A stretch of 64,000 nt of DNA from Prosopocoilus inquinatus (GCA_036172665.1 CM069873.1:47152001-47216000), one strand, 5' to 3'; counted from the first letter of the stretch, positions 23,300 through 35,540 are shown. Numbers and translations are program-made. The notes: generated from the letters alone by a model not told the origin.

Positions 23300-24695
23300 T
23301 AATCTATTGTTATAAACTTTTACGTCTTTTCTACCACGCCTAATTGTTGTATTGACGTTTAAATCGACTGACACAACTGTGTATGGTCCTACCCATTGTG
23401 GACTTAACTTTTTATTTTTTCCTCTACGTAATGACTCATCATGTAATAATACCTTATCTCCTACTTCAAAACTTACTTCATTAATATTTTTATCGTATTG
23501 TTATTTGCTTTTATAATTTTTGTCTAGAATATTTTGCCTGGCAATTTCCCTAGAATTTTTAAGTTTCTGTCTTAAGTCACTTACGAAATCATCATATGAA
23601 TAACAAGTTTGAGGAGGCAAGGTAATTGATGTTGGTAATCTTGGTTTGTCACCATATAATAATTCATAAGGTGTAAATTTTGTAGTTGTATGAGGTGTGT
23701 GGTATTATATGTACAAACGGAAAATTGGATCCAATCGTCCCAATTATTTTGATCAGAATTTATATAGTGGCGGAGATATTCTTTAATCGTTCTGTGTGAC
23801 CTTTCTAAAGTACCATTGGACTGGGGCCTAAATGCGGTTTGTAACTTTTTTATTTTTAATAATTTGCAAGTATCTTTAAAAATTTGCTCAAAAAATTACT
23901 TCCTTGTTCGCTCAAAATTGTTTCGGGAATTCCATGTCTGAAAATAATTTCTTTTACAAATTTATCAGCGACAGTGTTTGCTTCCTGATCTTTGATTGGA
24001 ACGCATTCTAAAAATTTAGTCAAATCATCTTGAAAAGTCAATAAATACTTATTTCCGGACTCTGTGGTAGTTAAAGGACCAACAATGTCTAGAAAACATT
24101 TTTCAAAAGCTTTACTTGCTGTAGTAGTAATTTCTAAAGGCATTTTCGTATAAGTTTTACTAAATGTTTTATTTTTTTGACAAAGTACACATTTTTTTAT
24201 GTAATCTGTAATATAATCTTTCATATTGTCCCATTCCCAAACTTCTTTTATACGGTTATAAGTTCTGTTAACACCTTGATGTCCACCTAATGGTAGATCA
24301 AAGAATTGTTTTAAAATTTCTAATTGTTTATCTTCGTCATTAATTTGAACAATATTTTTATTAATTATGACTAAATCACATGAAACACCTTTAAACACAT
24401 AACGTAATATTGTCCGAAGTTTGTCCCATTTTAAATTGTCTCGTTTGCCAAATTTGGTTAAAAATATTGTTGTGTCTTCAGGTAATGCACTTCGAAGTTT
24501 ACATAAATTATCGAAAAAGTTTTCATAATTAAGTTTATCGAAAGAGTTTTCTCTATCCACGAAATAAAACACATTATCGATTTCAATTAAATCGTAAAGT
24601 TCTAAATCCTTATTTAAATGCACATCAATAATTTCTGGAACAGTCCTAATATTTCTTGGAATGAATTTTAAATTTACATTATCGACAGATATCAT
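23300..24695 (-). pseudogene. Gypsy-B integrase
   Basis: The H2C2 zinc-binding domain (GGHQGVNRTYNRIKEVW ... CVLCQK) is followed by the core: CFLDIVGPL carries the first Asp, and ILSEQGSNFLS shows Glu where the second catalytic Asp is expected. The catalytic Glu segment (SNGTLERSHRTIKEY) is in another frame at about 23830. A C-terminal beta-rich domain ends near 23310. The motif substitution plus shifts make it non-functional. Confidence 0.85.
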
Positions 24696-24699
24696 TGTA

Positions 24700-26318
24700 T
24701 CTTCTTTAACGCGGGAATTTACTATTACTTTTTTGTTGAATTTCCTCTAAAAATTTGGCATAATTGTTTATTACACTTGATTTCGTATTATGTTGATTTA
24801 TAATATGAATCCGACTTAAAGCATCTGCAGCTAAATTTGTTTACCTGGTTTGTAAATTACTTTATCTAAATTGTATTCTGCTAATTTTAGTTTCCAACGA
24901 AATAATCGCGAAATCCGGATTTTTCAAGTTAAAGATCCATTTTAAGGCTTGGTGATCTGTAACATCAAATTTATGACCATATAGATACGGCCTGAAATGA
25001 TTAATTGACCAAACAGTAGCTAAAAGTTCTTTTTCTGTTGTGTATTTTCTTTCAGCAGGATTTAAAGTTCTGCTTGCGTAAGCTATGGGTTTATCTTCAC
25101 CTAAAGTACCCTGTGATAGAATTGCTCCAATTGCAAAGTCGCTAGCATCGGTTGTTAAAATAAAGGGTTTCTGAAAGTCTGGATATTGAAGTAGTGGCGG
25201 AGAAATTAATTTTAATTTTAAATCTTCAAAAGCTTTATCACATCTATCTGACCAATGAAATTTTACATTTTTTTTAATAATTGATTTAATGGTGACGCCA
25301 CTTCAGAAAATTTGCTGATAAATCGCCTGTAATAGCCACATAAGCCTAAAAAACTTTTAATATCTTTTGCACAGTTTGGTCTCGGATAACTGTATCAATT
25401 TTCTTTGGATCTGGATAAATACCCTCTGACGTAAAGATGTGACCTAAATATTGAACTTCTTTGAGCAGAAATTCACACTTGTCCGGTAGAAGCAATAGTT
25501 AATTTCTCGAAGCCTGTCAAATACATCTGTTAATTTTCTATTATGTTCTGTCAGATTGTTTCCATAAATTACAATGTCATCAAGATAAACGAAACATTTA
25601 ATCCCTTGTAATCCACTTAAAACAGTGTCCATCAACCTTTGAAAGGTTGCAGACGCTCCTTTCAACCCAAAAGGCATACGATTATATTCGAAATGTCCGT
25701 ATTGCGTTGAAAATGCTATTTTTGCACGATCCTTAGTATCGACTTTAATTTGATGAAAACCACTTGCCAAAGCTGAAGTTGAAAAATATTTTGAGTTTCC
25801 TAATTGGTCGAAAATATCTACAATATTTGGCAACGGATATGAATCATCTATTGTATATTCATTTAATTTCCGGTAATCTATGCAAATTCTATGTTTTATT
25901 TTACCACTGAAATTATGCCTTGATCTAGCATTTCTCTAGTTTGATTCAAAACTTCATTTTTATACATCTGAGGTAAACGATAAGACTTTAGATTAACTGG
26001 TTTTGAATTTGAAAACAAAGGTATACTGTGCGTGACTGCATCAGTACAAGTTAAATTGTCGCCCTCTAAATAAAATATGTCACTAAAGTCCTCACATATT
26101 TCTAAAATAGATTTTCTTTCTTCGATATTTAAATGGTCCGGTCTTAATAGATTTTTTAACTTGTCAATACGTTTATGGTCTGATCTCAAATTATAAGATT
26201 TATAGCAATTAAGATTGACTTTCATAAAATCAACTTTAGGAATCGAAAGTTCAATATCTTTTTCACTGACATTTATTAGCGAAACAACACAAACTTCATC
26301 TTTATCGCTGGTTGACAT
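24700..26318 (-). pseudogene. Gypsy-B reverse transcriptase and RNase H
   Basis: RT: the N-terminal palm is at 25896-26318 and the centre at 25444-25833, with FNRMPFGLKGASATFQRL-like sequence and catalytic YLDDIV. Motif A reads STSALASGFHQI: the catalytic Asp of the usual L-D-L is Ala. RNase H follows in broken frames (DASDFAIGAILSQG, then YTTTEKELLATVW and VTDHQALKWIF) between about 25170 and 24900. Function is lost. Confidence 0.85.
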
Positions 26319-27301
26319 TTTTCAATAAAAATATCACCCTCAAAATCAGCATCGACTTCAGCTAAAGCTAACATTTCTGTTCGTGCTGGAATAGTTACTC
26401 TCTTATTGTCAATAATTAATACATACTCTTTTCCTTTGACTTTTAATAATTTATTTTCATAATCGACGGTAACACAATATTCTGTCAAAAAATCGTTACC
26501 TAAAATACCATCGCATTCAAGCGGAAATGAATCTGGTACTAAATGCATAACATAATTATCAAAACTCGGATTTTGCACAACTCCTAGTGTTTTAATAAAC
26601 TCTTTAGTTATACCCCTAATTTCTACAAACGGATCTTCAATAACGGCATTTTTCAAAATCAAATTACTTTTTAAAAGACAAATATCGGAACCTGTGTCTA
26701 ATAGCATTCTAATTACCTTCTTGTTTGTGATTAAACTTGGCATATCTATATAAACACGACGCCCTAGATTATGATTGTCAAAATTCGTATCAATAACACG
26801 AATGTTTTTCTCAAGATTAATTGATTCTGTGCATTTTTCGGAATTAGATTTTATCTGAAAATTATCATTGACTTGAACTGTGTTAGTAATTTCAAAGCAT
26901 TTTTCAGATTCACGGTTTACGAACTTGCATTTCGAATTTTCATCTTTCATTGTCTCACCCAAAACATTTTCACTGTCATTATAATCGACACAACCTGTAT
27001 ACAACTGACTTTTCTTTTCAGAAAATTTATTCGATCTAGAAATAATATCTTCAAAATTAACGCAATTCTCTCCTAAATTTGTCTTACAGGCATCATTTTC
27101 CAATTGCTTCGCGTTATTATCTGAATTCGCAACTGCATATCGCGTTACAACAGTCGCACTTGTATTTGCAGACGAACGACGATTTGCTTCAAAACACTTT
27201 TTATTTTGATTAACACTTCGATCGCTAATATTCTGATTTCTTATTAACGTGATTATGATTACTCTGGCTTGAATCTTGATTTTGATAATTTTTATTTTCA
27301 T
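26276..27301 (-). pseudogene. Gypsy-B protease region
   Basis: The retropepsin active site is IRMLLDTGSDICLL, with flap-like DGILGNDFL downstream. The protein begins in a low-complexity Asn/Lys/Ser-rich linker following the gag zinc knuckles. The frame overlaps the RT frame start by about 40 bases. Confidence 0.85.
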
Positions 27302-27479
27302 TGAAAATTCTTTTTCGGCATTCAGAAATAAGATGCTCTACTTTTTTGCAATAATAACATGTAATAGTACAAACAATTTCCTTTTTAACTAAAGGCGCAC
27401 GAAAATTTGAACTATTTGTACGGCAATTGATTGATGTACGACCAAATTTATTACATTTAAAACATCTTTTCGGTGCGTT
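27225..27479 (-). pseudogene. Gypsy-B gag zinc knuckles
   Basis: CFKCNKFGRTSINC and CYYCKKVEHLISEC are two CCHC-type knuckles (the first with R/T changes around the His position). The open frame extends upstream into U copy C, so the readable frame here starts with repeat-derived residues MSSYVSAEEAPSRAET before the gag residues. Confidence 0.75.
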
Positions 27480-27494
27480 TTCATTAATTTTATA

Positions 27495-28306
27495 AAAATT
27501 TTTGTGCAAATCGTTCTTGATTGCAGTGAAAACCTCGAGCAGCATCTGGACAGCTGTTTCAGCCCTGCTTGGGGCTTCTTCAGCAGAGACGTAGCTCGAC
27601 ATTTCCACTGCAAACAAAAACGACTTGCCCAATTTATTCGCAATTGCGATGTAAGAGTGATGAACAGATAAAATAACGACATCTTACTATCGCTTTTTGA
27701 CCTGACATTGCAGTAGGATAGACAAATTGAAGCGAGATTTGCTCCTAATAATTATTATTATGCTTTGACAGCAAGCATGGCCGCCTTGCATGGGGGACTT
27801 ATTAGGAGCAAATCCCGCTTTAATTTGTCTATCCTACTGCAATGTTAGGTCAAAAAGCGATAGTAAGATGTCGCTAATTTATCTGTTCATCACTCTTACA
27901 TCGCATTTGCGAATAAATTGGACAAGTCGTTTTTGTTTGCAGTGGGAATGCCGAGTTACGTCTCTGGTGAAGAAGCCCCAAGCAGGACTGAAACAGCTGT
28001 ACAGAGGCTGTTCGAGGTTTTCACTGGAATCAAAAACGATTTGCACAAAATTTTTCTATAATATTTTTGATGCAAAGTCGCTTAAGTGGACTCTCTCGTC
28101 GTTGGTATGATAATTTGCCACCTTTTCAATTCACGTGGACGGAGTGGAAAGAACTGCTCGTCAAATCATTTCCCATGCATGGGGGACTTATTAGGAGCAA
28201 ATCCACATGCATGGGGGACTTATTAGGAGCAAATCCCGCTTCAATTTGTCTATCCTCCTGCAATGTCAGGTCAAAAAGCGATAGTAAGATGTCGCTATTT
28301 TATCTG
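27495..28306. repeat. U-family repeat, copy C, inside Gypsy-B gag
   Basis: Flanked by a perfect 15-bp direct repeat TTCATTAATTTTATA (27480-27494 and 28307-28321). It holds X, a shortened Y, inverted Y, inverted X, a foreign 110-bp segment (28062-28172), and a tandem pair of a 32-bp Y piece (CATGCATGGGGGACTTATTA..., 28172-28237) leading to the inverted Y end. Confidence 0.85.
28062..28172 (+). pseudogene. Captured gypsy-type gag fragment within U copy C
   Basis: The open frame reads LMQSRLSGLSRRWYDNLPPF followed by QFTWTEWKELLVKSFP, a recognisable gag helix block of another Ty3/gypsy element. It is not found in the other U copies and is opposite in strand to Gypsy-B. Confidence 0.6.
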
Positions 28307-28321
28307 TTCATTAATTTTATA

Positions 28322-28914
28322 GTTAAAATATTTCATTGAATCGTTTTTACTTAATAATTCTCTTTCTTCTGCTCTCGCAAATTCTATAGCATCTTCTAGA
28401 CTATCAGCATTTCTTGATTTTACGTGATTTTTTAACGGTTCTTGTAATAAAAACATTTAACGATTGTAATTTGACATCTGAAATTATAGACGATTCTTCC
28501 AGTTTTGCCCACGGTTGAAGCATTAATCAGATTTGACAATTTTTTTTCAATTCTATTAGAATAATTTTCTATCGATTCACCTTTAATTTGTTTACAAGAA
28601 TTGAGCTCTAACTGCCAATGCGCGACAGATCGTTTCTCCGAAAAAAATTCTTCCAAATGATCACGTAAATCTAGCCAATTAGTAAAATTTCTGTATTTAA
28701 TTAAATTTCTAGCTTTGCCAGTAATTTTAGTTTTTATAATTTTGAAAATTATATCAGTGAATTGCGGATTTATTGACTCTATAGCCATGTCACAAGTATC
28801 TATAAATTCAGTTACAATTTCTTTTTTATTGCCATCAAATTCTTTAATTAATCTGACTGCAGTATCAAGTGTTAAATAAGGTCTTTCAGCTACAGTTTCT
28901 AACGACATGATCAA
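28322..28914 (-). pseudogene. Gypsy-B gag N-terminal part
   Basis: The ATG frame at 28914 reads MIMSLETVAERPYLTLDTAV, then a helical gag core (WLDLRDHLEEFFSEKRSV; SCKQIKGESIENYSNRI), as in gypsy gags. A frameshift near 28510 ends it, and U copy C at 28306/28307 separates it from the knuckles. The sequence on either side of U is in the same frame once one copy of the 15-bp direct repeat is removed. Confidence 0.75.
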
Positions 28915-29033
28915 GTTATTTATTTTTTAGATCTAATAGACATAACAAAAATTGCAAGATGGAAGAAATTATTATTATTTCCGAAATATCACTCAATTGT
29001 TAATTATCAATTAGTTAATTAATATTTAATTAC

Positions 29034-29051
29034 CTTCACAGCTGCCACCAA
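29034..29051 (-). promoter_or_regulatory. Gypsy-B probable primer-binding site
   Basis: Minus-strand TTGGTGGCAGCTGTGAAG lies a few bases inside the 5' LTR and begins with TGG. The tRNA is not assigned. Confidence 0.45.
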
Positions 29052-29056
29052 CTTTT

Positions 29057-29398
29057 TGTTGTAAACTGAAGTAGTTTCAACTAAAACTGCAATAGTTTTT
29101 GGTCTCAGAGCGATCACTTTATTTTAGCACTTTGTTTAATTCATACATTAGTATATGTATAAATGCAGTAGTTTAGCAAAAATATGGATTATTCTGAACA
29201 GTCTTTTCCCTCAGGCGAAAAATGAGTTAAGTTAAAAATTACTGTACGTGACGCGAATGCTAGAACTATATTATGTGACACATATAACCGTTATACAAAA
29301 GAAATAATTCTAAGAAACAACTTATATGCATGAGAAACTAATTTATAAAGTTTTTAAAATAAATTGTATGATTACATAAATTACTTCATATTACAACA
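29057..29398 (-). repeat. Gypsy-B 5' LTR
   Basis: 342 bp, same family as 17532-17943 with point differences and one large deletion. The divergence shows the insertion is older than the BEL one. Confidence 0.8.
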
Positions 29399-29560
29399 AT
29401 ATGTACACAAGATTTTAAAATAAAGTGATATTACCATCAGGAAGAGGAAATCCGCCCCAAAATACCAGAAAACAACTTGAAAAATAAAAAAATTTAATTA
29501 GAAAACTTCGAAGTCTACATAAAGAGGTGCATACAAAAAACAGATTAGTTCGCTTTCTTA
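29399..29560. other. Short unassigned spacer
   Basis: Non-coding. TTA at 29558-29560 is the target site of the next element. Confidence 0.4.
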
Positions 29561-31955
29561 GGGGATCATTCACGAAACATTATATGCTTAAACTTAAACT
29601 TATATGCTCTTAGCACTATGTTAATAGTTTTCGAGAAAATTGCATTGGAAGATTTTCACCAAACCGTTTGAGAACTGCTGGCATAGCTAACGACTGGATG
29701 GTACGCCGCCTTGCCTGTGTAAATAACGACCCGAATATAGGTCAGTGATTTACGATGTCGTAAACGAACATCTGTTTGATTCGTATGAGGCCTGTTAATA
29801 GGTCGTAACAGACGAAATATTTTAAACGCGCTCACAAAGCGCCTGGATTAATTAAAACAAGTGCCACTTCGCTCAAAGTAATTACAATTTTAGGTATTTT
29901 CAAATAATAAACCGAAGATTATAATTACTGCACAAAAAATGCAGATGAATTAAATAATGACATCACCGTCATTCATCGTTTCGGAAATTTTACCCTCACA
30001 AGTAATAAATTGCTCTTTCCATTTCTAATTAAATAGATTAAGATTTCGTTAGTTTAATAAAGAAATTTTAAAATGTTTTTAATGTTGTAATTTATCTACT
30101 GTTTGCACAGTTTAAAATTGGCCGCATTACCAAATCACACTAGGGAGAATAAAATAGCTCTTAAAATTGATATGTGCTCACTACCAATATGACTGACATT
30201 AAATTTACAGTTTGTATTAATTGAATTATAAAATTCGGCTAAATAAAGCATTTCTAACGCGCTTGAATTGCAAATTCCAAAATTTACAAATTGATTAATA
30301 TCTTAAAATATTCTCGCCTGCATTCGATAAAGTCGCAGTTTCGCATTTCTTTTGATGCTTTTTATTACGGCAATTTTTGTGTTTTTAGAACGGCGGCCGC
30401 TGTAACACGTTTAAGATGGGGCAGTATTACATTAGCGTTCTGCAGTTACGAAAAATTTGACAAATGAAGATAGAAGATAAAAAAGCGATATGTTACTCTT
30501 GTACGGGGAAGTCCGCGGAAACGCACATAGGGCCCGAATATTGTAATAAACGATATCAGTGATTTTTATTACGAAACGCTAGAGAATGAGTTTAAATACG
30601 GGATTCTTTTTATGGTCGGCGCTGTATGCGGGCACACCCACTGACTGCAGAGGAAGGCGTCAATGACCTTGCTGAATGTTTCTTTCTCGCACATTTCAGC
30701 AGTTTAAAACAAGTGGAACCTCCAAATTTTTTTGGCTATGATTCGGTAGCCACCCGAAAATACGCGCAGAAGGTAGCATTTTACGTACTTGTACTGAGGT
30801 TTTTTTATTTGCACACAGTAAAAGAATGTGACAAGAAGAACAAGATTTTCGAAATCTGTATGTAGTTACCATGACAACGTCACTGCATTGCAAAGGATTT
30901 GCGATTAGCACCTTCGCACAGTGGGGCAACGGACGTTTAATCAAAACATGAAACTATTTATTAAGGTTTCTTACTAATATTTTCCAATACAATAATATAC
31001 CATACATTTAAAAAAGACACTTGACGATCGTTTGCGCTGGTATCAAGTGGGCTAAAAAATCACAATCAGTTGTCTACAGTGACTAGGTGCATTTTACGCA
31101 AATCACACATGACTCGGTTTTGTGCCGTGCTTAACTATATTTTCTAAATTATTGTTTTAATTTTATGATGGAACCTACGAGTTCCGAGTTCAAGTATGCA
31201 GTCATATTTTAGATTTAAAATACATACAGTTTTATAAAAGTAATATAAAATAAAGTGCTTGATAAATGTTAAATATTCCAAATTTTATCGGAGTCTTTAA
31301 TAATGTTCCAAGGCCGTCCAAGTTTTACTTTTTGTTGGATTCAGATTAATATTGATTGTATATTTGATAATCATTTTCATTTTCTCCACATATTTGCACT
31401 TTTTTTTGCTTCTCAAATTCTTGGAAACACTAGCAAAGACACTTTTACTTGTGATTTATGCATTTTTGTTTGCATTCAATGTGTTTATTCCTGGGAACAA
31501 GTTCAAATATTATGTTTATACAGAGAACATGATGTCATGAGAAGATCAGAAAGTAGTAAAGCTGAAGGACAATTTAATTTCTTAACCGAAAATCTCCAAA
31601 TATACAATTTCTTTGTCATGATGATGATAATGACGAAGATGATGATGATAACGATGAGTGTGATGACAGCAGAGACGGTAAGCATGTAGTGTTGATGAAG
31701 ATTCATATTCCGAACATGGATAATTTTAGTAAAATTCATAATTTTTTTTTAAATTAATATTTTTGAATTTTACATTATATTGGTAGTATTTAGTAAATTA
31801 TATTACCATTTTTTAATACTTACAGCTCTTTAAAAGAAAATATTTAATTCAGAAATTAGTTCTAAGAGCTTATGATTTAATGCGAACTTTTAAAATCTTC
31901 TGTCCCATTGTGCGTCGGCTGCACGACTTGCAACTCATTTCTCGTGAATGACCCC
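29561..31955. mobile_element. PIF/Harbinger-like non-autonomous element, 2.4 kb
   Basis: The left end GGGGATCATTCACGA and right end TCGTGAATGACCCC are inverted, and TTA flanks both sides (29558-29560 and 31956-31958), the 3-bp target preferred by PIF/Harbinger. The interior shares blocks with 15018-16870 and with 13680-13740. No DDE transposase was found. A GATGAT microsatellite lies at 31618-31668. Confidence 0.6.
31618..31668. repeat. (ATG/GAT)n microsatellite
   Basis: Near-perfect GATGAT units. The open frame covering it (31303-31689) is low complexity with no homology that I recognise. Confidence 0.7.
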
Positions 31956-32554
31956 TTAGAAAGCAGTATCATAGTGGTCAATATATCTTTTAGCTAGACA
32001 TGGCTACAGCTCATTATGCAAATTAAACTATAGTTGTTTTTGAAAGGTTTGGAATACCGTACATTACACGCAAAAAACGTTCCAAACGTACCCCAGTTAC
32101 TTGAACGTTTTTTGGTATTTTCAAAAACAAAATGTGTCTGAAAACTTCGCCATTTGAAAAAGCCGATTTCGAGAAGTTGATGGCCAGAACGAAGACCAAA
32201 ATAAAAATTGCAGCAGATCACGGGCCAGATTATGTAACTGGACAGTGATTCCGTATATTTATGTTATCTATTAAGTCATAACTTGTTCTGAATTCATATC
32301 AATGCGATTAAAATGCGAAATGTTGAAGTATCTGTCTGAAAGAAACTACAAGTCTAGGCGTGCGATCCAGATATGTAGATCGACTACGTTCTCCGTACTT
32401 ACGGAGGCTTGAAGCATACTTGAAGCGTACGTTCCAAAACTGTCGGAAAAATTATGTGTCTAAGCTCACCGATTATTTACTCATATGTATACACAGCCCA
32501 AGCTGCACTTTTGTATAATACACTGCAGATACTTCATTTTTATGTAGTATATAT

Positions 32555-32931
32555 GAAAAAATTTGTTGCAAATCGTTTTTAATAACAGTGAAAACCTCGA
32601 GCAGCCTATGTACAGCTGTTTCAGCCCTATTTGGGACTTCTTCAGCAGAACGTAGCTCGAAATTCCCACTGCAAAACAAGAACGACTTGATCAATTTATT
32701 CGCAATTGCGATGGAATAGTGGTGAATAGATAAAACACCGATATCCTACTATTGCTTTTTGACTGGCATTGCAGAAGGATAGACAAATTGAAGCGAGTTT
32801 GCTACATAATGAGTTTACCCCATGCAAGGCAGTCATGCTTGCTGTCTAAGCATAACGGAAGTTTTAAAAAAAATTGTTGCAAATGGTTTATGATTGCAGT
32901 GAAAACCTCGAGTAGCCTCTGTACAGCTGTA
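32555..32931 (+). repeat. U-family repeat, copy D, diverged
   Basis: Head-to-tail order X (32555-32730), Y (to about 32862), then the start of a second X that stops at 32931, where another element has inserted. It is clearly more diverged than copies A, B, C and E and belongs to the older subgroup with F (GTTGCAAATC instead of GTGCAAATC). Confidence 0.75.
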
Positions 32932-34023
32932 AAGGGTGGGCAAAATTTGACACTTTTAAAGGAGAACGCCTATTTCTAGACGACTTCCAAATACCTCTAT
33001 AACCTTTTTTGTTTATGAAAATTTTCGATTTCTGTAAAAACTTCTTTAAGGCACTTTTTAACGTAGAATCCATTACTTTTAGTTGCATTTTTCGACGCAT
33101 AGTTTTTGAGATATAAGCCGAATTTCTGATTTTTTATATGAAACACCCTGTATGTTTTTACATTTTTGAAAAGAGAATAAAATTATCTTTTCAAAAATAT
33201 GAAATATATTAATCAAAAAGTTTGCGAGATATAGAGTTTTAAACACTTTTTACAATATTCAAGGAGGCTAAGACCGACAATTTTAAACAATTTCAGTTTT
33301 CTGCAAGATCTAAGTAGGGTACTATCAAAATTGGACACAATTTAATACAGTGCTTACATTTTCTAATCAATTTTGGTGTTTTATTTCTGTAGAAGTAAAT
33401 TAAAATGCAGAGTAATCTTTTATGAACGATATTTTGAAAGAGGACAATCTTTCAAGGATACTTCCTTTTAACCAGAAAGTAATTTAATAAATTTTAGATC
33501 ATTTTAACAAACTAAACAGAGAAAAATAACAATCTTGTGTTGCAACTTTTCACGCCAAATTTTTGTTCTGATATAGTGACAGAAATATAAAATGGCAACC
33601 AATTTGCTGCCTACAGTGCCATCCCACTCAAAGCAGTCAAATAACGGTATTATAGCGAAATTTGAAAATTAACATGCAATAAATTTTTTGTATACCTAAA
33701 TATGCAAATTTCTCTGTAAAAGCGTTATTTGACCAATTTATGTTCTAGTGTGGGAAGGCAAAATTGTGTCCAACTTTGAAAGAGCCTACTGAGACTTTGC
33801 TAAAACGTAATTTTTTTAACAATTGCTAGTCATAGCCTACTTGAAAATTGCAAACATTGTTTAAAACTCTATATCTCACAAACTTTTTGATTAATATATC
33901 AAGTGTTTTATATTTTTGGAAAGGTAATTTTATTCTCTTTTCAAAAATGTAAAAATATGTATTTTTGTCTACCTCATCTAGAAATAGGCGTTCCTTTTTA
34001 AATGTGTCAAGTTTAACCCATCC
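32932..34023. mobile_element. Inverted-repeat element inside U copy D
   Basis: The left end AAGGGTGGGCAAAATTTGAC and right end (..GTCAAGTTTAACCCATCCT) are inverted, as are the internal blocks near 33150-33260 and 33840-33960. A 12-bp direct repeat TGTACAGCTGTA flanks it (32920-32931 and 34024-34035). It has no transposase frame. Confidence 0.6.
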
Positions 34024-34035
34024 TGTACAGCTGTA

Positions 34036-35204
34036 TCATCGGGTGCAAAGAAAAGTAAACGATTTTTTTCGCTATTGTATGTATAACTTTGATTTGCTAA
34101 TGCTTTCTAAAGGACTAATGTTACTTAATTGTCACAAATATTTGTCAAAAAATGTATCTACTAAAACTGGTGTTACAGAACTAAAATAACACAACGCAAA
34201 AATTCCCTTAGGAGTCGTTTAGTTTTATTTACACTCGGCGGTACCATTAAATCGAACAGGAAAAATCCTAAAACTTTCCTAATTTAAGCTGCCTAGTGAA
34301 ATTTCAAATAGAAAAGTTAGTTATTGTTAGTTTCCGTGAACACCCAGATTTAGTTACTAAATCATTTATAAAATAGTAAGTTTTAGAAGATGATATTTTA
34401 AAGATTCATTAATTTGATAGCCTGAACGCGATGCGATGATATGAAAATCTGAAGAAAAGAAAGAAGAAAATTGAAAACATTTGAAAATCTCGAAAACTTG
34501 ATAGTCATTTGCTTTTCCGAAGGCACCATAAAATCCAGGAGGAAAAATCCTGAAACTTATCTAATTTAAGTTACTTTTTGTTGCTTTTCATGAACAGCCT
34601 GTATATGACAATTTGTCAATGAATTCTTTTTTTTTTTCTTCGAGATAAATATAATTTTTAACTACGTTGTTTTGTATAAAGTCTAATTTTTTTGCAAAGT
34701 TTTCTCCCTGCTATTGCAAATCACAACATCAAAAAAATGCAATGCTCCAATAACTGAGAATTCTATGATATAAATTTGACATATTTTTAATCCGAAATAT
34801 CTTAAATATTGACAGTAGCATTTTAAAAATAATGGTTGATGTGAACAGTGCTTACTGCTCAATGTCTTCCGTTACAAAAATCTCAGCACTTATCTTCAAA
34901 GAAAAATTACAATCAGTTTGAAATTATTCTTTTTTTGTTAGGCATCTATGTTTAGCACAATCGACTATCAAGGAGCTTTGACTGTATTTTGTGCAACTAC
35001 TCGAGGGAAAAAATAAGATTGCCCTCTTGGCCCCTAGGTATTGTATTATCTTATATATAAACAGATAAAATAGCACAAAATTTTTTGTAATAGTTATAAT
35101 AATCAAATTCATGATTTTGTGTCATTCTACTTTTGGCCAGCTTTTCGGGGCAAATACCCGTATGTGCAACGTACTGATTATTGTTTAGTAGGGTTTACTT
35201 ACAG
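34036..35204. other. Non-coding DNA with a diverged direct repeat
   Basis: Segments near 34240-34340 and 34520-34605 share AGGAAAAATCCT and CTAATTTAAG blocks and read as diverged tandem copies about 280 bp apart. No gene. Confidence 0.4.
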
Positions 35205-35540
35205 TTTCAGTAAACTGATATGAAGCACTCTCCGTAGACCTGTTCTGCCTAAAGCCGTGTTATGTATTACTCATTAGATTGAACTTCTCCATATAGTCTG
35301 TTATTCTTTCATAAACTGCTCTTTCATAAACCATGGAAATTATACTAATTAAGGATATTGGTCTGTAGTTATTCACAACATTTTTATCTTGTTTTTTGTG
35401 TAGCGGTATCACTAAAGTAGGTTTTAATACCGATCGAAAGGCACCGTCCGTAATGGAAACATTAAACAGGGAAGTCAGTACTACCCACTTCTTCACCTAC
35501 AGACTTAATCACCTTTACTGGCATATCATCAGGACATCAA
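35205..35540 (-). pseudogene. Non-LTR retrotransposon RT fragment
   Basis: Residues DMPVKVIKSVGEEV, then FRSVLKPTLVIPLHKK, NNYRPISLISIISMVYERAV and (after a stop) HGFRQNRSTESASYQF follow the order of LINE RT motifs 0 to 2. About 110 residues remain; the YADD region is gone. It is unrelated in sequence to the LINE at 40359-44467. Confidence 0.8.

Larger units (their letters stand above)
17532..29398 (-). mobile_element. Gypsy-B: env-bearing Ty3/gypsy element, disrupted
   Basis: Minus-strand element about 11.9 kb including insertions. LTRs at 17532-17943 and 29057-29398 are both TGTTGT...ACAACA. Order along its own strand: LTR, gag, zinc knuckles, protease, RT, RNase H, integrase, env, polypurine tract, LTR. 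It is interrupted by U copy C in gag and a copia in env. The RT motif A aspartate and the second integrase aspartate are substituted, so it is inactive. The four bases outside the LTRs (GAAT and ATAT) do not match, so I see no target duplication. Env after pol places it near errantivirus-like elements; the exact clade is not decided. Confidence 0.88.

Noticed and set aside
31303..31689. 128-codon frame
   Set aside because: Driven by an ATG/GAT microsatellite and low-complexity residues; no motif.
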